NCBI GenBank assembly: GCA_046331225.1
Contig: JAXLRF010000008.1
Location: 248,001 to 312,000, forward strand
Direction: 5' to 3'
Source of the DNA: VFMC01 sp046331225
GTDB lineage: Bacteria > Actinomycetota > Acidimicrobiia > Acidimicrobiales > Ilumatobacteraceae
Length of the DNA: 64,000 nucleotides
Shown here: positions 7,236 to 15,795 of the stretch, piece after piece
How the letters are laid out: the number at the start of each line of letters is the position of its first letter
Position numbering within the stretch: the stretch's first letter is position 1
Made by a program: the position numbers and the translations under genes
The notes under the pieces: generated by a model
The model's database searches: none
Seen by the model: the letters and a program-made list of their open reading frames with translations, nothing else
What the model was told of the DNA's origin: nothing

Positions 7236-8474
7236 ATGATCAGGACGACGCCGTTCCACGACCGGCTCGCGCCGCTCAACCGCACGGGCCTCTACCTGCA
7301 CTGGTCCGGCCACCTCTCGGCCTTGAAGTACCAGATGGACGCGAAGTTCGAGTACTTCGCGGTGCGCAACGCGGCCGGGATCATCGACACGTCGCCGCTG
7401 TACAAGTACCGGATCACCGGACCGGACGCGACCCCGTTCCTGGCCGGTGTGCTCGCACGCGACATCCGCACCTGTCGGGACGGACAGGCGCAGTACACGA
7501 TCTGGTGCGACGACGCCGGCCACGTCGTCGAGGACGGCGTGGCGTTCCGCCACACGAGCGACCACTACCTGCTCACGTCGGCCGAACCGAACCTCGCCTG
7601 GTTCTCCGACCGGATCGGCCGGTTGCGGGTGTCGATCGAGGACGTCTCCGACCAGTACGGCTCGCTCGCCGTGCAGGGTCCTCGCTCGCGAGCGCTGCTC
7701 GCCCGCCTGGCACCCGAGGTCGAGACCCTCGGCTTCTTCCGCCACGTGCCCACCCGCATCGGCGGCGCCGACGTGCAGATCTCGCGCACCGGCTACACCG
7801 GCGACCTCGGCTACGAGGTGTGGGTCGAGCGCGACGACGCCCTCGCCGTGTACGACGCGATCGCCGCGGCCGCCACGGGCACCGGCATCATCCCGGTGGG
7901 TCAGGACGCGCTGCTGATGCTGCGCGTCGAGGCCGGGCTGGTGCTGATCGGCGCCGACTTCCATTCGAGCCGCTACGCATACGTCGACGACGAGCGCAGC
8001 ACCCCGCACGAACTCGGGTTCGGCTGGATGCTGAAGGACGTGGCCACCACCGACCGGGCCTTCATCGGTCGCGACGCGATCCGCCGCGAGCTCGCCGAGG
8101 GCCGCACGCGCTGGTCGATGGTGGGGTTGCGCGTCGACTGGCAGGACTGGGACCGGCTGTACCGCGCCGAGGGGCTCATCCCGCCCAAGGACCACACGCC
8201 GGTCACCTGGGAGATGCTGCTGTACGACGACGACGGCAACCGGGTGGGCTACACGACCAGCTTCATGTACTCACCCGTGCTGCAGCGCAACATCGCCATG
8301 GCCCGGGTGCACCCGGCGCACGGCGCACCCGGATCGATCGTCCACCTCGAGGTCACCGTCAACCACCGCTACCAGACCGTGCGCGCCGAGGTGGCCCGAC
8401 CGCCGCTGTTCGACCCGCCGCGCAAGACCGCGACCCCGGCGGCCGAGCCCGCCAGCACCGGAGGCCCCTCGTGA
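7236..8474 (+). CDS. GcvT-family folate-dependent aminomethyltransferase-like protein
   Basis: A 412-aa protein of the GcvT/YgfZ/DMGDH-C superfamily, which binds tetrahydrofolate and accepts one-carbon units. Family landmarks are visible: FEYFAVRNAAGIIDTSPLYK, SLAVQGPRSRALL, RTGYTGDLGYEVWV and GQDALLMLRVEAG, then the C-terminal barrel (GLRVDWQDWDRLYRAEGLIP). At 412 aa it is longer than a typical glycine-cleavage T protein (~365), and no gcvH or gcvP is nearby. It is therefore more likely a specialised demethylase subunit than GcvT itself. The ATG is fixed by the TACGGT 8 nt upstream. Its stop overlaps the GTG of the next flavoprotein by 4 nt, so the two are probably a functional pair: flavin oxidation of a methylated amine and transfer of the C1 unit to folate. 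Confidence 0.88.
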   Translation: MIRTTPFHDRLAPLNRTGLYLHWSGHLSALKYQMDAKFEYFAVRNAAGIIDTSPLYKYRITGPDATPFLAGVLARDIRTCRDGQAQYTIWCDDAGHVVEDGVAFRHTSDHYLLTSAEPNLAWFSDRIGRLRVSIEDVSDQYGSLAVQGPRSRALLARLAPEVETLGFFRHVPTRIGGADVQISRTGYTGDLGYEVWVERDDALAVYDAIAAAATGTGIIPVGQDALLMLRVEAGLVLIGADFHSSRYAYVDDERSTPHELGFGWMLKDVATTDRAFIGRDAIRRELAEGRTRWSMVGLRVDWQDWDRLYRAEGLIPPKDHTPVTWEMLLYDDDGNRVGYTTSFMYSPVLQRNIAMARVHPAHGAPGSIVHLEVTVNHRYQTVRAEVARPPLFDPPRKTATPAAEPASTGGPS

Positions 8475-10051
8475 GCACCAGCGAGTACGACGCGATCGTC
8501 ATCGGCGGCGGCCACAACGGCCTCGTCAACGGCGCCTACCTGGCGAGGTCGGGTCTGCGCACCCTGATCCTCGAGCGGCGCCACCTGGTCGGCGGCGCCG
8601 CGATCACCGAAGAGCTGATGCCCGGCTTCCACTTCACGACGTTCTCGTACGCGGTGAGCCTGATGCGCCCCGACATCGTGCAGGAACTGAACCTCGTCGA
8701 GCACGGCTACTTCCCGCTGCTGATGCCGCACAGCTTCGCCCCGGGGGACGACGGCGAGCACCTGCTGCTGTCGCAGGACCGGCACGAGACGCTGCAATCG
8801 ATCTCGAAGTTCTCGCCGCGCGACGCCGACGCCTACGACCAGTACGGCCACGACATCGCCCAGATCGTGCAGGCCGTCAAGCCGCTGTTCGACTCGGTGC
8901 CGCCCAACCTGTTCAGCGGTTCGCCGGACGACGCGCTCGCGCTCGCCGACCTGGCCCGACACCTGAAGGACCTGCCCAAGCGGGTCCTGCACAACCTGGT
9001 GCGACTGCTCACCGGCAGCGCGGCCGACTTCCTCGACGACTACTTCGAGGGCGAGCTGCTGAAGGGGCTCCTGTCGTCGTCGAGCATCATCGGCACCAAG
9101 GTCGGTCCTCGATCGCAGGGCTCGGGTGTGGTGCTGCTGTTCCACAACATGGGCGAGCAGGACGGGGTGTTCGGCAGCTGGGGCTTCCACAAGGGCGGCA
9201 ACGGCGGTCTCACCCAGGTGCTCGCACGTGCCGCCCAGTCGTTCGGCGCCGAGATCCGCCTCGACACGGCGGTGTCGCACGTGCTCACCACCGGCGGACG
9301 CACCACCGGTGTGGTGCTCGCGGACGGCACCGAGCTGCACGCTCCCACCGTGGTGAGCGCGCTCGATCCGCGCCGCACGTTCCTCGAACTCGTCGAGCCG
9401 CGCGAGCTGCCCGACGACCTGGTCGAGTCGATCCAGCGCTACAAGTTCCAGGGCACGTCGTCGAAGGTGAACTTCGCGCTCGACGGGCTGCCCACCTTCC
9501 CCGGGCTCGACGGCAGCCAGTTCCGCGGCTTCACCAACATCGCCCCGTCGATCGACTACCTCGAGCGCGCCTTCGACGAGGCCAAGTACGGCTGGTACTC
9601 GAGCAAGCCCTATCTCGACTGCTGCATCCAGTCGACCATCGACCCCGACATGGCACCCGACGGCAAGCACGTCATGTCGTGCTTCACGCACTACACGCCC
9701 TACCGGCTGAAGGGCAGCGACTGGGACACCGAGCGCCAGAACCTCGGCGACACCGTGCAGCGCCGGCTCGAGGAGCTGTTCCCCGGCTTCTCGCAGCTCG
9801 TGCTGCGCCGCGAGGTGGTGACGCCGCTCGACATCGAGCGGGTGGTCGGGCTGTCGGAGGGCAACATCTTCGCCGGCGAGCTGATGTCGCCCCAGCTCTA
9901 CTTCTTCCGCCCTGCGCCGGGCTGGAACCAGTACCGCACGCCGATCCACGGCTACTACCAGTGCGGCTCGGGCACCCACCCGGGTGGCTGTGTGACGGGC
10001 GGGCCGGGCCGGCTCGCCTCGCAGCAGATCCTGCGCGACCTCCGCCGCTGA
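8471..10051 (+). CDS. PYROXD2/phytoene desaturase-like FAD oxidoreductase
   Basis: A 526-aa protein starting (GTG) STSEYDAIVIGGGHNG, an N-terminal FAD dinucleotide motif GGGHNGLVNGAYLARSG, followed by LERRHLVGGAAITEE. The C-terminus has PGWNQYRTPIHGYYQCGSGT then HPGGCVTGGPGR, the second flavin-contacting block typical of PYROXD2/CrtI-like amine oxidases. No carotenoid genes are near, so PYROXD2-like is a better label than phytoene desaturase. It is coupled to the GcvT-like gene by a GTGA overlap. The substrate is unknown; the neighbour suggests an N-methylated amine. A hairpin follows the stop. Confidence 0.88.
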   Translation: MSTSEYDAIVIGGGHNGLVNGAYLARSGLRTLILERRHLVGGAAITEELMPGFHFTTFSYAVSLMRPDIVQELNLVEHGYFPLLMPHSFAPGDDGEHLLLSQDRHETLQSISKFSPRDADAYDQYGHDIAQIVQAVKPLFDSVPPNLFSGSPDDALALADLARHLKDLPKRVLHNLVRLLTGSAADFLDDYFEGELLKGLLSSSSIIGTKVGPRSQGSGVVLLFHNMGEQDGVFGSWGFHKGGNGGLTQVLARAAQSFGAEIRLDTAVSHVLTTGGRTTGVVLADGTELHAPTVVSALDPRRTFLELVEPRELPDDLVESIQRYKFQGTSSKVNFALDGLPTFPGLDGSQFRGFTNIAPSIDYLERAFDEAKYGWYSSKPYLDCCIQSTIDPDMAPDGKHVMSCFTHYTPYRLKGSDWDTERQNLGDTVQRRLEELFPGFSQLVLRREVVTPLDIERVVGLSEGNIFAGELMSPQLYFFRPAPGWNQYRTPIHGYYQCGSGTHPGGCVTGGPGRLASQQILRDLRR

Positions 10052-10053
10052 CC

Positions 10054-10090
10054 CGGGACGGATGTGCCCAGCGCGGGCGTTTCCGTCCCG
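10054..10090. terminator. Nested hairpin between PYROXD2-like gene and pirin
   Basis: 9-bp arms CGGGACGGA/TCCGTCCCG with an inner GCCC-agcgc-GGGC stem, ending 4 bp before the pirin -10. It may terminate the upstream operon or act at the pirin promoter. Confidence 0.5.
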
Positions 10091-10093
10091 CGG

Positions 10094-10099
10094 TACCCT
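10094..10099 (+). promoter_or_regulatory. -10 element of the pirin gene
   Basis: TACCCT with 6 nt to the ATG; no Shine-Dalgarno. Confidence 0.55.
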
Positions 10100-10105
10100 G
10101 GATGC

Positions 10106-11170
10106 ATGGATGTTGCGAACGCAAGTAGTTCCTCCCCGGTGCTCCAGCGGTTCGCGATCGGGTTCCAGTGGCCGACCGTCGATCCGTTCCTGTTCTGCGT
10201 GCACCACCTCGACCACTACCCGGCCGGCAACGCCGTGCACGGCCCCGCCGCGTCGCTCGACGGGCGCGACCTCGGCCAGGACTTCGCCGGCAAGGACGGT
10301 TGGCGGATGTACCACGGCGACCAGGTGCCCGGCTTCCCGCAACACCCGCACCGCGGATTCGAGACCGTCACGTTCGTGCGACGCGGCCTCGTCGACCACA
10401 GCGACTCGCTCGGTGCCGGCGCCCGCTACGGCCGCGGCGACGTGCAGTGGCTCACCGCCGGCAAGGGCATCGTGCACAGCGAGACGTTCCCGCTGCTCGA
10501 CGCCGACGGTCCCAACACCCTCGAGTTGTTCCAGATCTGGGTGAACCTGCCGAAGGCCGACAAGTTCGCCGAGCCGCACTTCTCGATGCTGTGGGCCGAC
10601 GACATCCCGCGCTTCGAGGTGCGCGACGCCGACGGACACGTCGCCGAGATCACCGTCGTCGCCGGCGAACTCGACGGGCACGTCCCGCCCTCGCCGCCAC
10701 CTGCGTCGTGGGCGTCGCGCCCCGACAGCGACGTCGCGATCTGGCACGTCCGGCTCGAACCCGGCGCCTCGTGGACGATGCCCCCGGTGCGTGACGACGG
10801 GACCGTGCGCGTCGCCTACGTCTTCGACGGCGTCGGCGCCGCCTTCGACGGCGACCTCGTGCCCGCCGGCAACGGCGCGCTGCTCGACGGCGACACCGAC
10901 GTCACGCTCACCAGCGACGGCGGCGCCGAGGTGCTGGTGCTGCAGGGCCGTCCGATCGCCGAGCCCGTCGCGCAGTACGGCCCGTTCGTGATGAACGACC
11001 GTGCCGGCATCGAGCAGGCCTTCGCCGACTACCGCGCCACCCAGTTCGGTGGCTGGCCGTGGCCGAGCGACGAGCCGGTGCACGGCAGCGACCCGCAGCG
11101 CTTCGCTCGCCGGCCCGACGGCACCGTCGAACGGCCGGCCGGAACCGTCAGGACGGCAACGCCCGCCTGA
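10106..11170 (+). CDS. Pirin-family bicupin protein
   Basis: A 354-aa protein with two cupin domains. The N-terminal cupin carries the pirin metal motif: HPHRGFETVTFVRRGLVDHSD gives two His and a third His in DHSDS, with GDVQWLTAGKGIVHSE supplying the Glu side. The later ELFQIWVNLPKADK and the C-terminal cupin (MPPVRDDGTVRVAYVFDGVG) match pirins. Some pirins are Fe-dependent quercetinases or redox sensors; which applies here is unknown. Its length exceeds the usual ~290 aa through C-terminal additions. The 3' end overlaps the convergent GH84-like gene by 23 bp. Confidence 0.9.
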   Translation: MDVANASSSSPVLQRFAIGFQWPTVDPFLFCVHHLDHYPAGNAVHGPAASLDGRDLGQDFAGKDGWRMYHGDQVPGFPQHPHRGFETVTFVRRGLVDHSDSLGAGARYGRGDVQWLTAGKGIVHSETFPLLDADGPNTLELFQIWVNLPKADKFAEPHFSMLWADDIPRFEVRDADGHVAEITVVAGELDGHVPPSPPPASWASRPDSDVAIWHVRLEPGASWTMPPVRDDGTVRVAYVFDGVGAAFDGDLVPAGNGALLDGDTDVTLTSDGGAEVLVLQGRPIAEPVAQYGPFVMNDRAGIEQAFADYRATQFGGWPWPSDEPVHGSDPQRFARRPDGTVERPAGTVRTATPA

Positions 11171-12386
11171 CCATCCGGTCGACGAGTGAGTCGCCCTGCT
11201 CGAACGCCGCCCGCTCGCCGACGAACTCGCCGCGCACGTCCTGCCCGAACACGGGCCGCACGCGTGGACCGGCGCCGTAGGTGAGCACCGGCGAACGGCG
11301 CCACGTCCGCCACCGGGCGGCGAGCAGGAACTGCCGGTTCGTGATGCGGGTGCCCACACCGTCCTCGTCGATCCGCGCCGCGAGTTCGCCGGCGGCGATC
11401 GCGATCGCCGCTCCTTCGCGTGCGGCATCGGCGAAGGGCTGCACCGCCTCGTCGAGACCGACGTCGACGACCCGCTCGGGGAGGCCGGCGAGCACGTCGC
11501 GGAACCAGTCGGCCGTCGGCTCGTCACCAGGCCAGATCGGGTCGGTGGGGAAGCAGGTCGCGAGGGCGAGCGCGTACCAGCCGCGCTCGACGGCGTCGGC
11601 GCGCCACGCATCGACGGGATCGTCGCCCCGCAGCCAGGCTGCGCCCGACCGCACGGTCGCCTCCGACGCCGCGGCGAACTCCATCGGGTTCCACAGCACG
11701 CCGCTGCACACGGCGCGCATCTCGGGATCTCGACCCGCGTACGGTCCGAGGTGCAGCGCCTCGCGCATCAGCCCGTCGTTGACGGGTGTGTTGTCCCACA
11801 CCAGCGGCGGTCGCCCGATCAGCTCGGCCCAGCGGCGTGCCTCGTCGGCGTCGATGCGATCGTTCACCACGCGACGGCCGGTCCACATCACCTCGATCGA
11901 CGGATCGAGTCCGTCGCACAACTGCCGCAGGTAGGGCGAGCCGTCGACCCCGCTGTAGTGCGTCGGCACGATCCACACGGCGGCGCCGAGCCGGTCGCGC
12001 AGCCCGTGCGCGAGCACGCGGTGCGAAACGCCGGCGTCGAGCACCGGCAGGTCGTCGCAGCTGAGCACCACCACCCTCGAACCCGCCTCGACCGCCGGCG
12101 CCAGCTTGGCGACGATCTCGTCCTCGGTGGCATCGGGGCCCGGCGTGAGCGCGACCGCGAGGTGGACCTGCGTCGAGCGGTCGGCGAGCTCGGAGAACTG
12201 GGCGAGTTCGTCGGCGGTGAACGGATCGCGCCAGTGCTGGCGATGGCGGGGTTCGAGCTTCGCCGCCCACACGTAGTGCGTCATGCCCCAGTCGGCGAGC
12301 CGGTCGATCCAGGTGAGCCGCTGCGCGTGAGTCCACGGTGGGCCGTAGAAGCCCTCGATCACGCCGCTGATCCGCATCGCCGTCAT
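11148..12386 (-). CDS. GH84-like beta-N-acetylglucosaminidase (O-GlcNAcase/NAGidase fold)
   Basis: A 412-aa protein beginning MTAMRISGVIEGFYGPPWT, the signature opening of the NAGidase/GH84 barrel. The catalytic Asp pair is visible in VVVLSCDDLPVLDAG. VWIVPTHYSG, EVMWTGRRVV and PLVWDNTPVND are the other conserved barrel blocks. There is no signal peptide, so it should act in the cytoplasm on GlcNAc-containing sugars or glycopeptides, possibly recycled cell-wall material; protein O-GlcNAc is only a speculation. The C-terminal ~100 residues match no family I know. The ATG overlaps the stop of the nucleotide cyclase gene by 4 nt, making the last gene of a three-gene coupled operon. Confidence 0.85.
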   Translation of the reverse strand: MTAMRISGVIEGFYGPPWTHAQRLTWIDRLADWGMTHYVWAAKLEPRHRQHWRDPFTADELAQFSELADRSTQVHLAVALTPGPDATEDEIVAKLAPAVEAGSRVVVLSCDDLPVLDAGVSHRVLAHGLRDRLGAAVWIVPTHYSGVDGSPYLRQLCDGLDPSIEVMWTGRRVVNDRIDADEARRWAELIGRPPLVWDNTPVNDGLMREALHLGPYAGRDPEMRAVCSGVLWNPMEFAAASEATVRSGAAWLRGDDPVDAWRADAVERGWYALALATCFPTDPIWPGDEPTADWFRDVLAGLPERVVDVGLDEAVQPFADAAREGAAIAIAAGELAARIDEDGVGTRITNRQFLLAARWRTWRRSPVLTYGAGPRVRPVFGQDVRGEFVGERAAFEQGDSLVDRMVRRALPS

Positions 12387-12955
12387 GAGCGCGATCGTGT
12401 CACGCGGTACACCGGCACGGGGTCGGCGACACCCTTCACGAACATCTCGCCGAGTGCGTCGAGCTCGATGCCCGAGGGCGCCGTGCCCGCCGCGTGGATC
12501 GCCTGTACGACCGACTCGGTGCACAACACCTCGCCCGGCGCGGCCAACGCCGTCACGCGCGAGGTGAGGTTGACGTCGTGACCGATGATGTCGTCGCCTC
12601 GCCGCCTCGGCGAGCCCCAGTGCACGCCGGTGCGCACCCACATCGGCAGGCCGCTCGGCGGCGGCGACGCGGCGATGCGGTCCTGCAGATCGAGCGCAGC
12701 GCACAGCGCGTCGTCGGGGCGGTCGAACCACAGCAGCAGGCCGTCGCCCAACTCCTTCACCACGCGCGAGCCCGGACGCATCACCTGCCGCGCGAGTTCG
12801 CCGTGCCGATCGACCAGCTCGAGCGCCGCGTCGTCGCCATGGGCCTCGGTGAGCTCGGTGAACCCGACGATGTCGCTGAAGACGATGGCGCCCGTGGGGG
12901 AGGCGGCACCGGAGCCGGCGGCCGTGCGACTGGCCGTCGGCGCCGCACGGGTCAC
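12383..12955 (-). CDS. Class III adenylate/guanylate cyclase domain protein
   Basis: A 190-aa protein that is little more than a class III cyclase catalytic domain. Both metal Asp residues are present (IVFSDIVGFTEL and KELGDGLLLWF), together with the Lys of the substrate-specifying pair (VVKELGDG) and the transition-state Asn/Arg (DVNLTSRV). No transmembrane or sensor domain is attached. The GTG start overlaps the DUF4097 stop by 4 nt (GTGA) and its own stop overlaps the GH84-like ATG. Product choice, cAMP or cGMP, is not certain. Single-domain cyclases often need a partner or dimerise. Confidence 0.9.
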   Translation of the reverse strand: MTRAAPTASRTAAGSGAASPTGAIVFSDIVGFTELTEAHGDDAALELVDRHGELARQVMRPGSRVVKELGDGLLLWFDRPDDALCAALDLQDRIAASPPPSGLPMWVRTGVHWGSPRRRGDDIIGHDVNLTSRVTALAAPGEVLCTESVVQAIHAAGTAPSGIELDALGEMFVKGVADPVPVYRVTRSRS

Positions 12956-13617
12956 GCGCTGCCGACCCGGATCGCACCCGACATCGTCGAGACGTCGACG
13001 GTGGCGCCCTCGCCCTCGGGCACGTCGCGCTCGATCCGGCCGGAGGTGGACGACAGCCGCATCGTCGCCGCGCTGCCTCGCGGCAGTGCGATCTCGACGC
13101 GACCGCTCATGCTGCGCGCCGCCACCCGGGCCCACGCACCCGCACCCACGACGACCGAGCCACTGGTGGTGCGCACGTCGGCCAGGTCGGTGCGCCCCAC
13201 GCGCACCTTGGCCGACATCGTCGACACGTCGACGTCGTGCGCGTCGCCCACCGACACCGCGCCCGACGAGGTGACGATGCGGCACGCGTTGACACACGAG
13301 TCGATGCTCACCGAACCCGACCGGGTGCGCACGTCGACGTCGACGGCGCGTTCGACGTCGACCTTCCCGCTCGCCGTGATCACCTTGAGCGACGCGACGT
13401 GACCGCTGATCCGCACACTGCCCGAGGCGGTGCTGATCACCACGTCGGCGTGCTCGGGGCAGGTCACCTGCACGCGTGACTCGGTGGGCGTCACCTCGAT
13501 CGTGCCGTCGTCGCGCACCTCGGCGCGACCGCCCTTCACGACGAGCTCGGCACCGGGTCGGCCCTCGAGCTCGACCCGCGTGGACCGGCCCGCGATGCGC
13601 AACGTCGAGGTCCCCAT
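12952..13617 (-). CDS. DUF4097-type beta-solenoid protein
   Basis: A 221-aa protein made of repeating short beta strands with the pattern x-V-x-T-x-S-G-x-V (TASGSVRISG, TASGKVDVER, TRSGSVSIDS, TSSGAVSVGD, TMSAKVRVGR, TTSGSVVVGA, SMSGRVEIAL, TMSGAIRVGS). This is typical of the DUF4097 putative adhesin fold. There is no signal peptide or TM segment, so despite the family name it is probably cytoplasmic. It starts the operon with the cyclase and GH84-like genes. The ATG is set by TAACAT 7 nt upstream. Possible role: scaffold or sensor for the cyclase. Confidence 0.85.
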   Translation of the reverse strand: MGTSTLRIAGRSTRVELEGRPGAELVVKGGRAEVRDDGTIEVTPTESRVQVTCPEHADVVISTASGSVRISGHVASLKVITASGKVDVERAVDVDVRTRSGSVSIDSCVNACRIVTSSGAVSVGDAHDVDVSTMSAKVRVGRTDLADVRTTSGSVVVGAGAWARVAARSMSGRVEIALPRGSAATMRLSSTSGRIERDVPEGEGATVDVSTMSGAIRVGSA

Positions 13618-13624
13618 GGCGGCG

Positions 13625-13630
13625 ATGTTA
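13625..13630 (-). promoter_or_regulatory. -10 element of the DUF4097-cyclase-GH84 operon
   Basis: TAACAT on the minus strand, 7 nt before the ATG. Confidence 0.55.
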
Positions 13631-13664
13631 CGACGGGTGGTCGGAACGGTCCGCTGGTCGGCCG

Positions 13665-15701
13665 TCACAGCCCCAGCGCGGCCCGGAGCAATTGCTCGCC
13701 GAGGAAGTCCTCGGCGATCCGTGCCGACACCTCGGGCGCCCAGTGCACGCCGTCGGGGCGCGCGTCGTGGTCGGTGTCGAGGCCACGTGCCTCGAGCCAG
13801 CCGACCAGGTCGACCACGCTGACGCGACCCGCCGAGCGCTCGGCGATGCCGTCCATCACGTCGTACAGCACCCGGTGCCGCGCCGGATCCTCCTGGGTCT
13901 GGCCAGAGCTCCACCAGAACACGTTCGGCACCGGCTCGCGCACCCACACGACGTGACCGGCGCCTGCGTCGAGCAGGTGGTCGGTGACGGCCTGGAAGTC
14001 GAACAACAGGTGATCGGCGAAGGGCTGGTCGAACGGGGTGAGCTGCTCGTCGTCGGACCAGCGGCGATCGAGCACGTCCCACGAGGTGGTCATGAGCATC
14101 ACCACGTCGGGCGCCAGCTCGGCCACCTGCGCGGGCAGGTCGCGTTCGAGCCAGCGGGTGCAGCGCGGGTCGACATCGGTCCACTCCTGCACGAGGAACT
14201 GGCCGTCGCGGAGGAACCCGCATCCCTCCTGCGCGAGCACGCTCACCTGCGCGAGGTCGGGGTGCTCGGTCGCCCACTGCGCGAGCCCGGCGCCGGTGGC
14301 CTCGGCCGTCGAGTCGCCGGCCACCACCACGCGCATCGGACGCGAGAGCGGGGGGATCGGGGCGAGCGTGGTGGAGGTCGACGTCGTGGCGGCGGGCGCG
14401 AGCGACGACCCGGGCGCGGGCGGGGCTGAGGTGGGGGAGAGTGCAGCGGTGGTGGTCGGTGCGTCGGTCGACACGACGAGTGGTGCGAGCGTGCCCTCAC
14501 CGACCGGGTCGATCGCGGCCGCCTCGGCCGCGGCCGCCGTGTCGCCCCGCCAGTAGTCGCCCGCCCCGGCCGGCACCACGAACGCGATCGTGGCGGCGGC
14601 CGCGACCGTGGCGCCGAGCGCGCCGAGGCCGACGGTGCGGGCGCGCGGCGAGCCGTTGCGGATCGGGCGTTCGAACAGCGAGTAGCTGAGCTGCGCGAAC
14701 ACGATCGTGGTCGCCATCCGGAGCGCGAACAACGGCCCGGTGTCGAGGTCGACACGCGGACGGTCGATCAGCACGAACACCGGCCAGTGGTACAGGTACA
14801 CGCCGTAGCTGATGCGGCCGAGCCAGGCGAACGGTGCGGTGCCGAGGGCGCTGCGCAACGGCCCGGGCACCTGCAGGCCGACGATCAGCAGCGCACTGGT
14901 GACGCCGACGAGCGGCAACGCGCCGTGGTACGCCGGACCACCCGACGAGGGGAACACCACGAACGACACGACCAACGCGGCGAAGGCGACGAGGGCGACG
15001 AGGTGCCAGCGGGGCGACAGCTCACGGTCGGCGACGACGAACGCGGCGAGGCACCCCACGAGGATCTCGGCCGCGCGGGCGGGCGTCGCCCAGTACGCCG
15101 CGTCCGGTCCCCACACTGCGGCGATCACCGGCGCGGCGAACCCGAACACGACCGTGAGGACGCCGATCAGCAGCGTGCGCCCACGGTGGTTGCGACCCAC
15201 ACGCCACAGCAGCCCGAACGCCAGTGGCCACACCCAGTAGAACTGCTCCTCGATCGCCAGCGACCAGTAGTGCTCGACCGGCGAGCGCTGGCCCGCTGCC
15301 GCGGCGAAGAGCTCCTGGTACGAACCGCCGCCGGCGAGGAACACCCAGTTGGCCACCTGCAACAGCGCGCCGAGCAGGTCGCGTTCGAGGTCGGCGACAG
15401 CGCGGAACAGGTCGGTGGTGGCCGACAGCACCGCGATCGTCGTCAGGCACAGCACGCTCGCGGGCAGGAGGCGCTTGGCCCGACGGACGTAGAACGCACC
15501 GACGGCGATGCGGTCGTTGCGGAGCTGCTCGGCGATCAAGAGCGTGGTGATCAAGAACCCCGACAGGGTGAAGAACACCGAGACGCCGAGGTAGCCACCA
15601 CCGAAGCCCGACACCTCGGCGTGGAACAGCAGGACCGCCAGCACCGACACGGCGCGCACGCCGTCGAGCGCGGGTTGGTGGGCGATGCGCGGGCGGTCCA
15701 T
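13665..15701 (-). CDS. OatA-like acyltransferase-3/SGNH fusion membrane protein
   Basis: A 678-aa protein with an N-terminal acyltransferase-3 domain of ~10 TM segments (residues ~10-360; PALDGVRAVSVLAVLLFHA, FFTLSGFLITTLL, VEHYWSLAIEEQFYWVWP, GRISYGVYLYHWPVF). A Ser/Thr/Ala-rich linker follows (~410-470), then a C-terminal SGNH domain with nucleophile VVVAGDSTAEATG and catalytic Asp-His in DGVHWAP. Such fusions move acetyl or other acyl groups across the membrane onto peptidoglycan or polysaccharide. The start ATG (MDRPRIAHQPALDG) is 10 nt from a TAGGAT. It diverges from two secreted SGNH proteins, suggesting a surface-polysaccharide acylation locus. Confidence 0.93.
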   Translation of the reverse strand: MDRPRIAHQPALDGVRAVSVLAVLLFHAEVSGFGGGYLGVSVFFTLSGFLITTLLIAEQLRNDRIAVGAFYVRRAKRLLPASVLCLTTIAVLSATTDLFRAVADLERDLLGALLQVANWVFLAGGGSYQELFAAAAGQRSPVEHYWSLAIEEQFYWVWPLAFGLLWRVGRNHRGRTLLIGVLTVVFGFAAPVIAAVWGPDAAYWATPARAAEILVGCLAAFVVADRELSPRWHLVALVAFAALVVSFVVFPSSGGPAYHGALPLVGVTSALLIVGLQVPGPLRSALGTAPFAWLGRISYGVYLYHWPVFVLIDRPRVDLDTGPLFALRMATTIVFAQLSYSLFERPIRNGSPRARTVGLGALGATVAAAATIAFVVPAGAGDYWRGDTAAAAEAAAIDPVGEGTLAPLVVSTDAPTTTAALSPTSAPPAPGSSLAPAATTSTSTTLAPIPPLSRPMRVVVAGDSTAEATGAGLAQWATEHPDLAQVSVLAQEGCGFLRDGQFLVQEWTDVDPRCTRWLERDLPAQVAELAPDVVMLMTTSWDVLDRRWSDDEQLTPFDQPFADHLLFDFQAVTDHLLDAGAGHVVWVREPVPNVFWWSSGQTQEDPARHRVLYDVMDGIAERSAGRVSVVDLVGWLEARGLDTDHDARPDGVHWAPEVSARIAEDFLGEQLLRAALGL

Positions 15702-15711
15702 GTCGTGGGCG

Positions 15712-15717
15712 ATCCTA
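15712..15717 (-). promoter_or_regulatory. -10 element of the OatA-like gene
   Basis: TAGGAT on the minus strand, 10 nt before the ATG, the longest gap in the set. Confidence 0.45.
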
Positions 15718-15781
15718 CGGACCGGCACCGCACGCGACCGGTGCATGCGCGGACGTGCCGAGTGCGTCGCGACGCCCTGGC

Positions 15782-15787
15782 TAGGGT
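15782..15787 (+). promoter_or_regulatory. -10 element of the secreted SGNH pair
   Basis: TAGGGT with 8 nt to the GTG. The choice of that GTG is independently supported by the signal peptide it produces. Confidence 0.6.
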
Positions 15788-15795
15788 CGGCGTCC

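Noticed and set aside
8369..11611. 1080-codon open frame on the minus strand
   Set aside because: Antisense to the PYROXD2-like and pirin genes; no recognisable domain.
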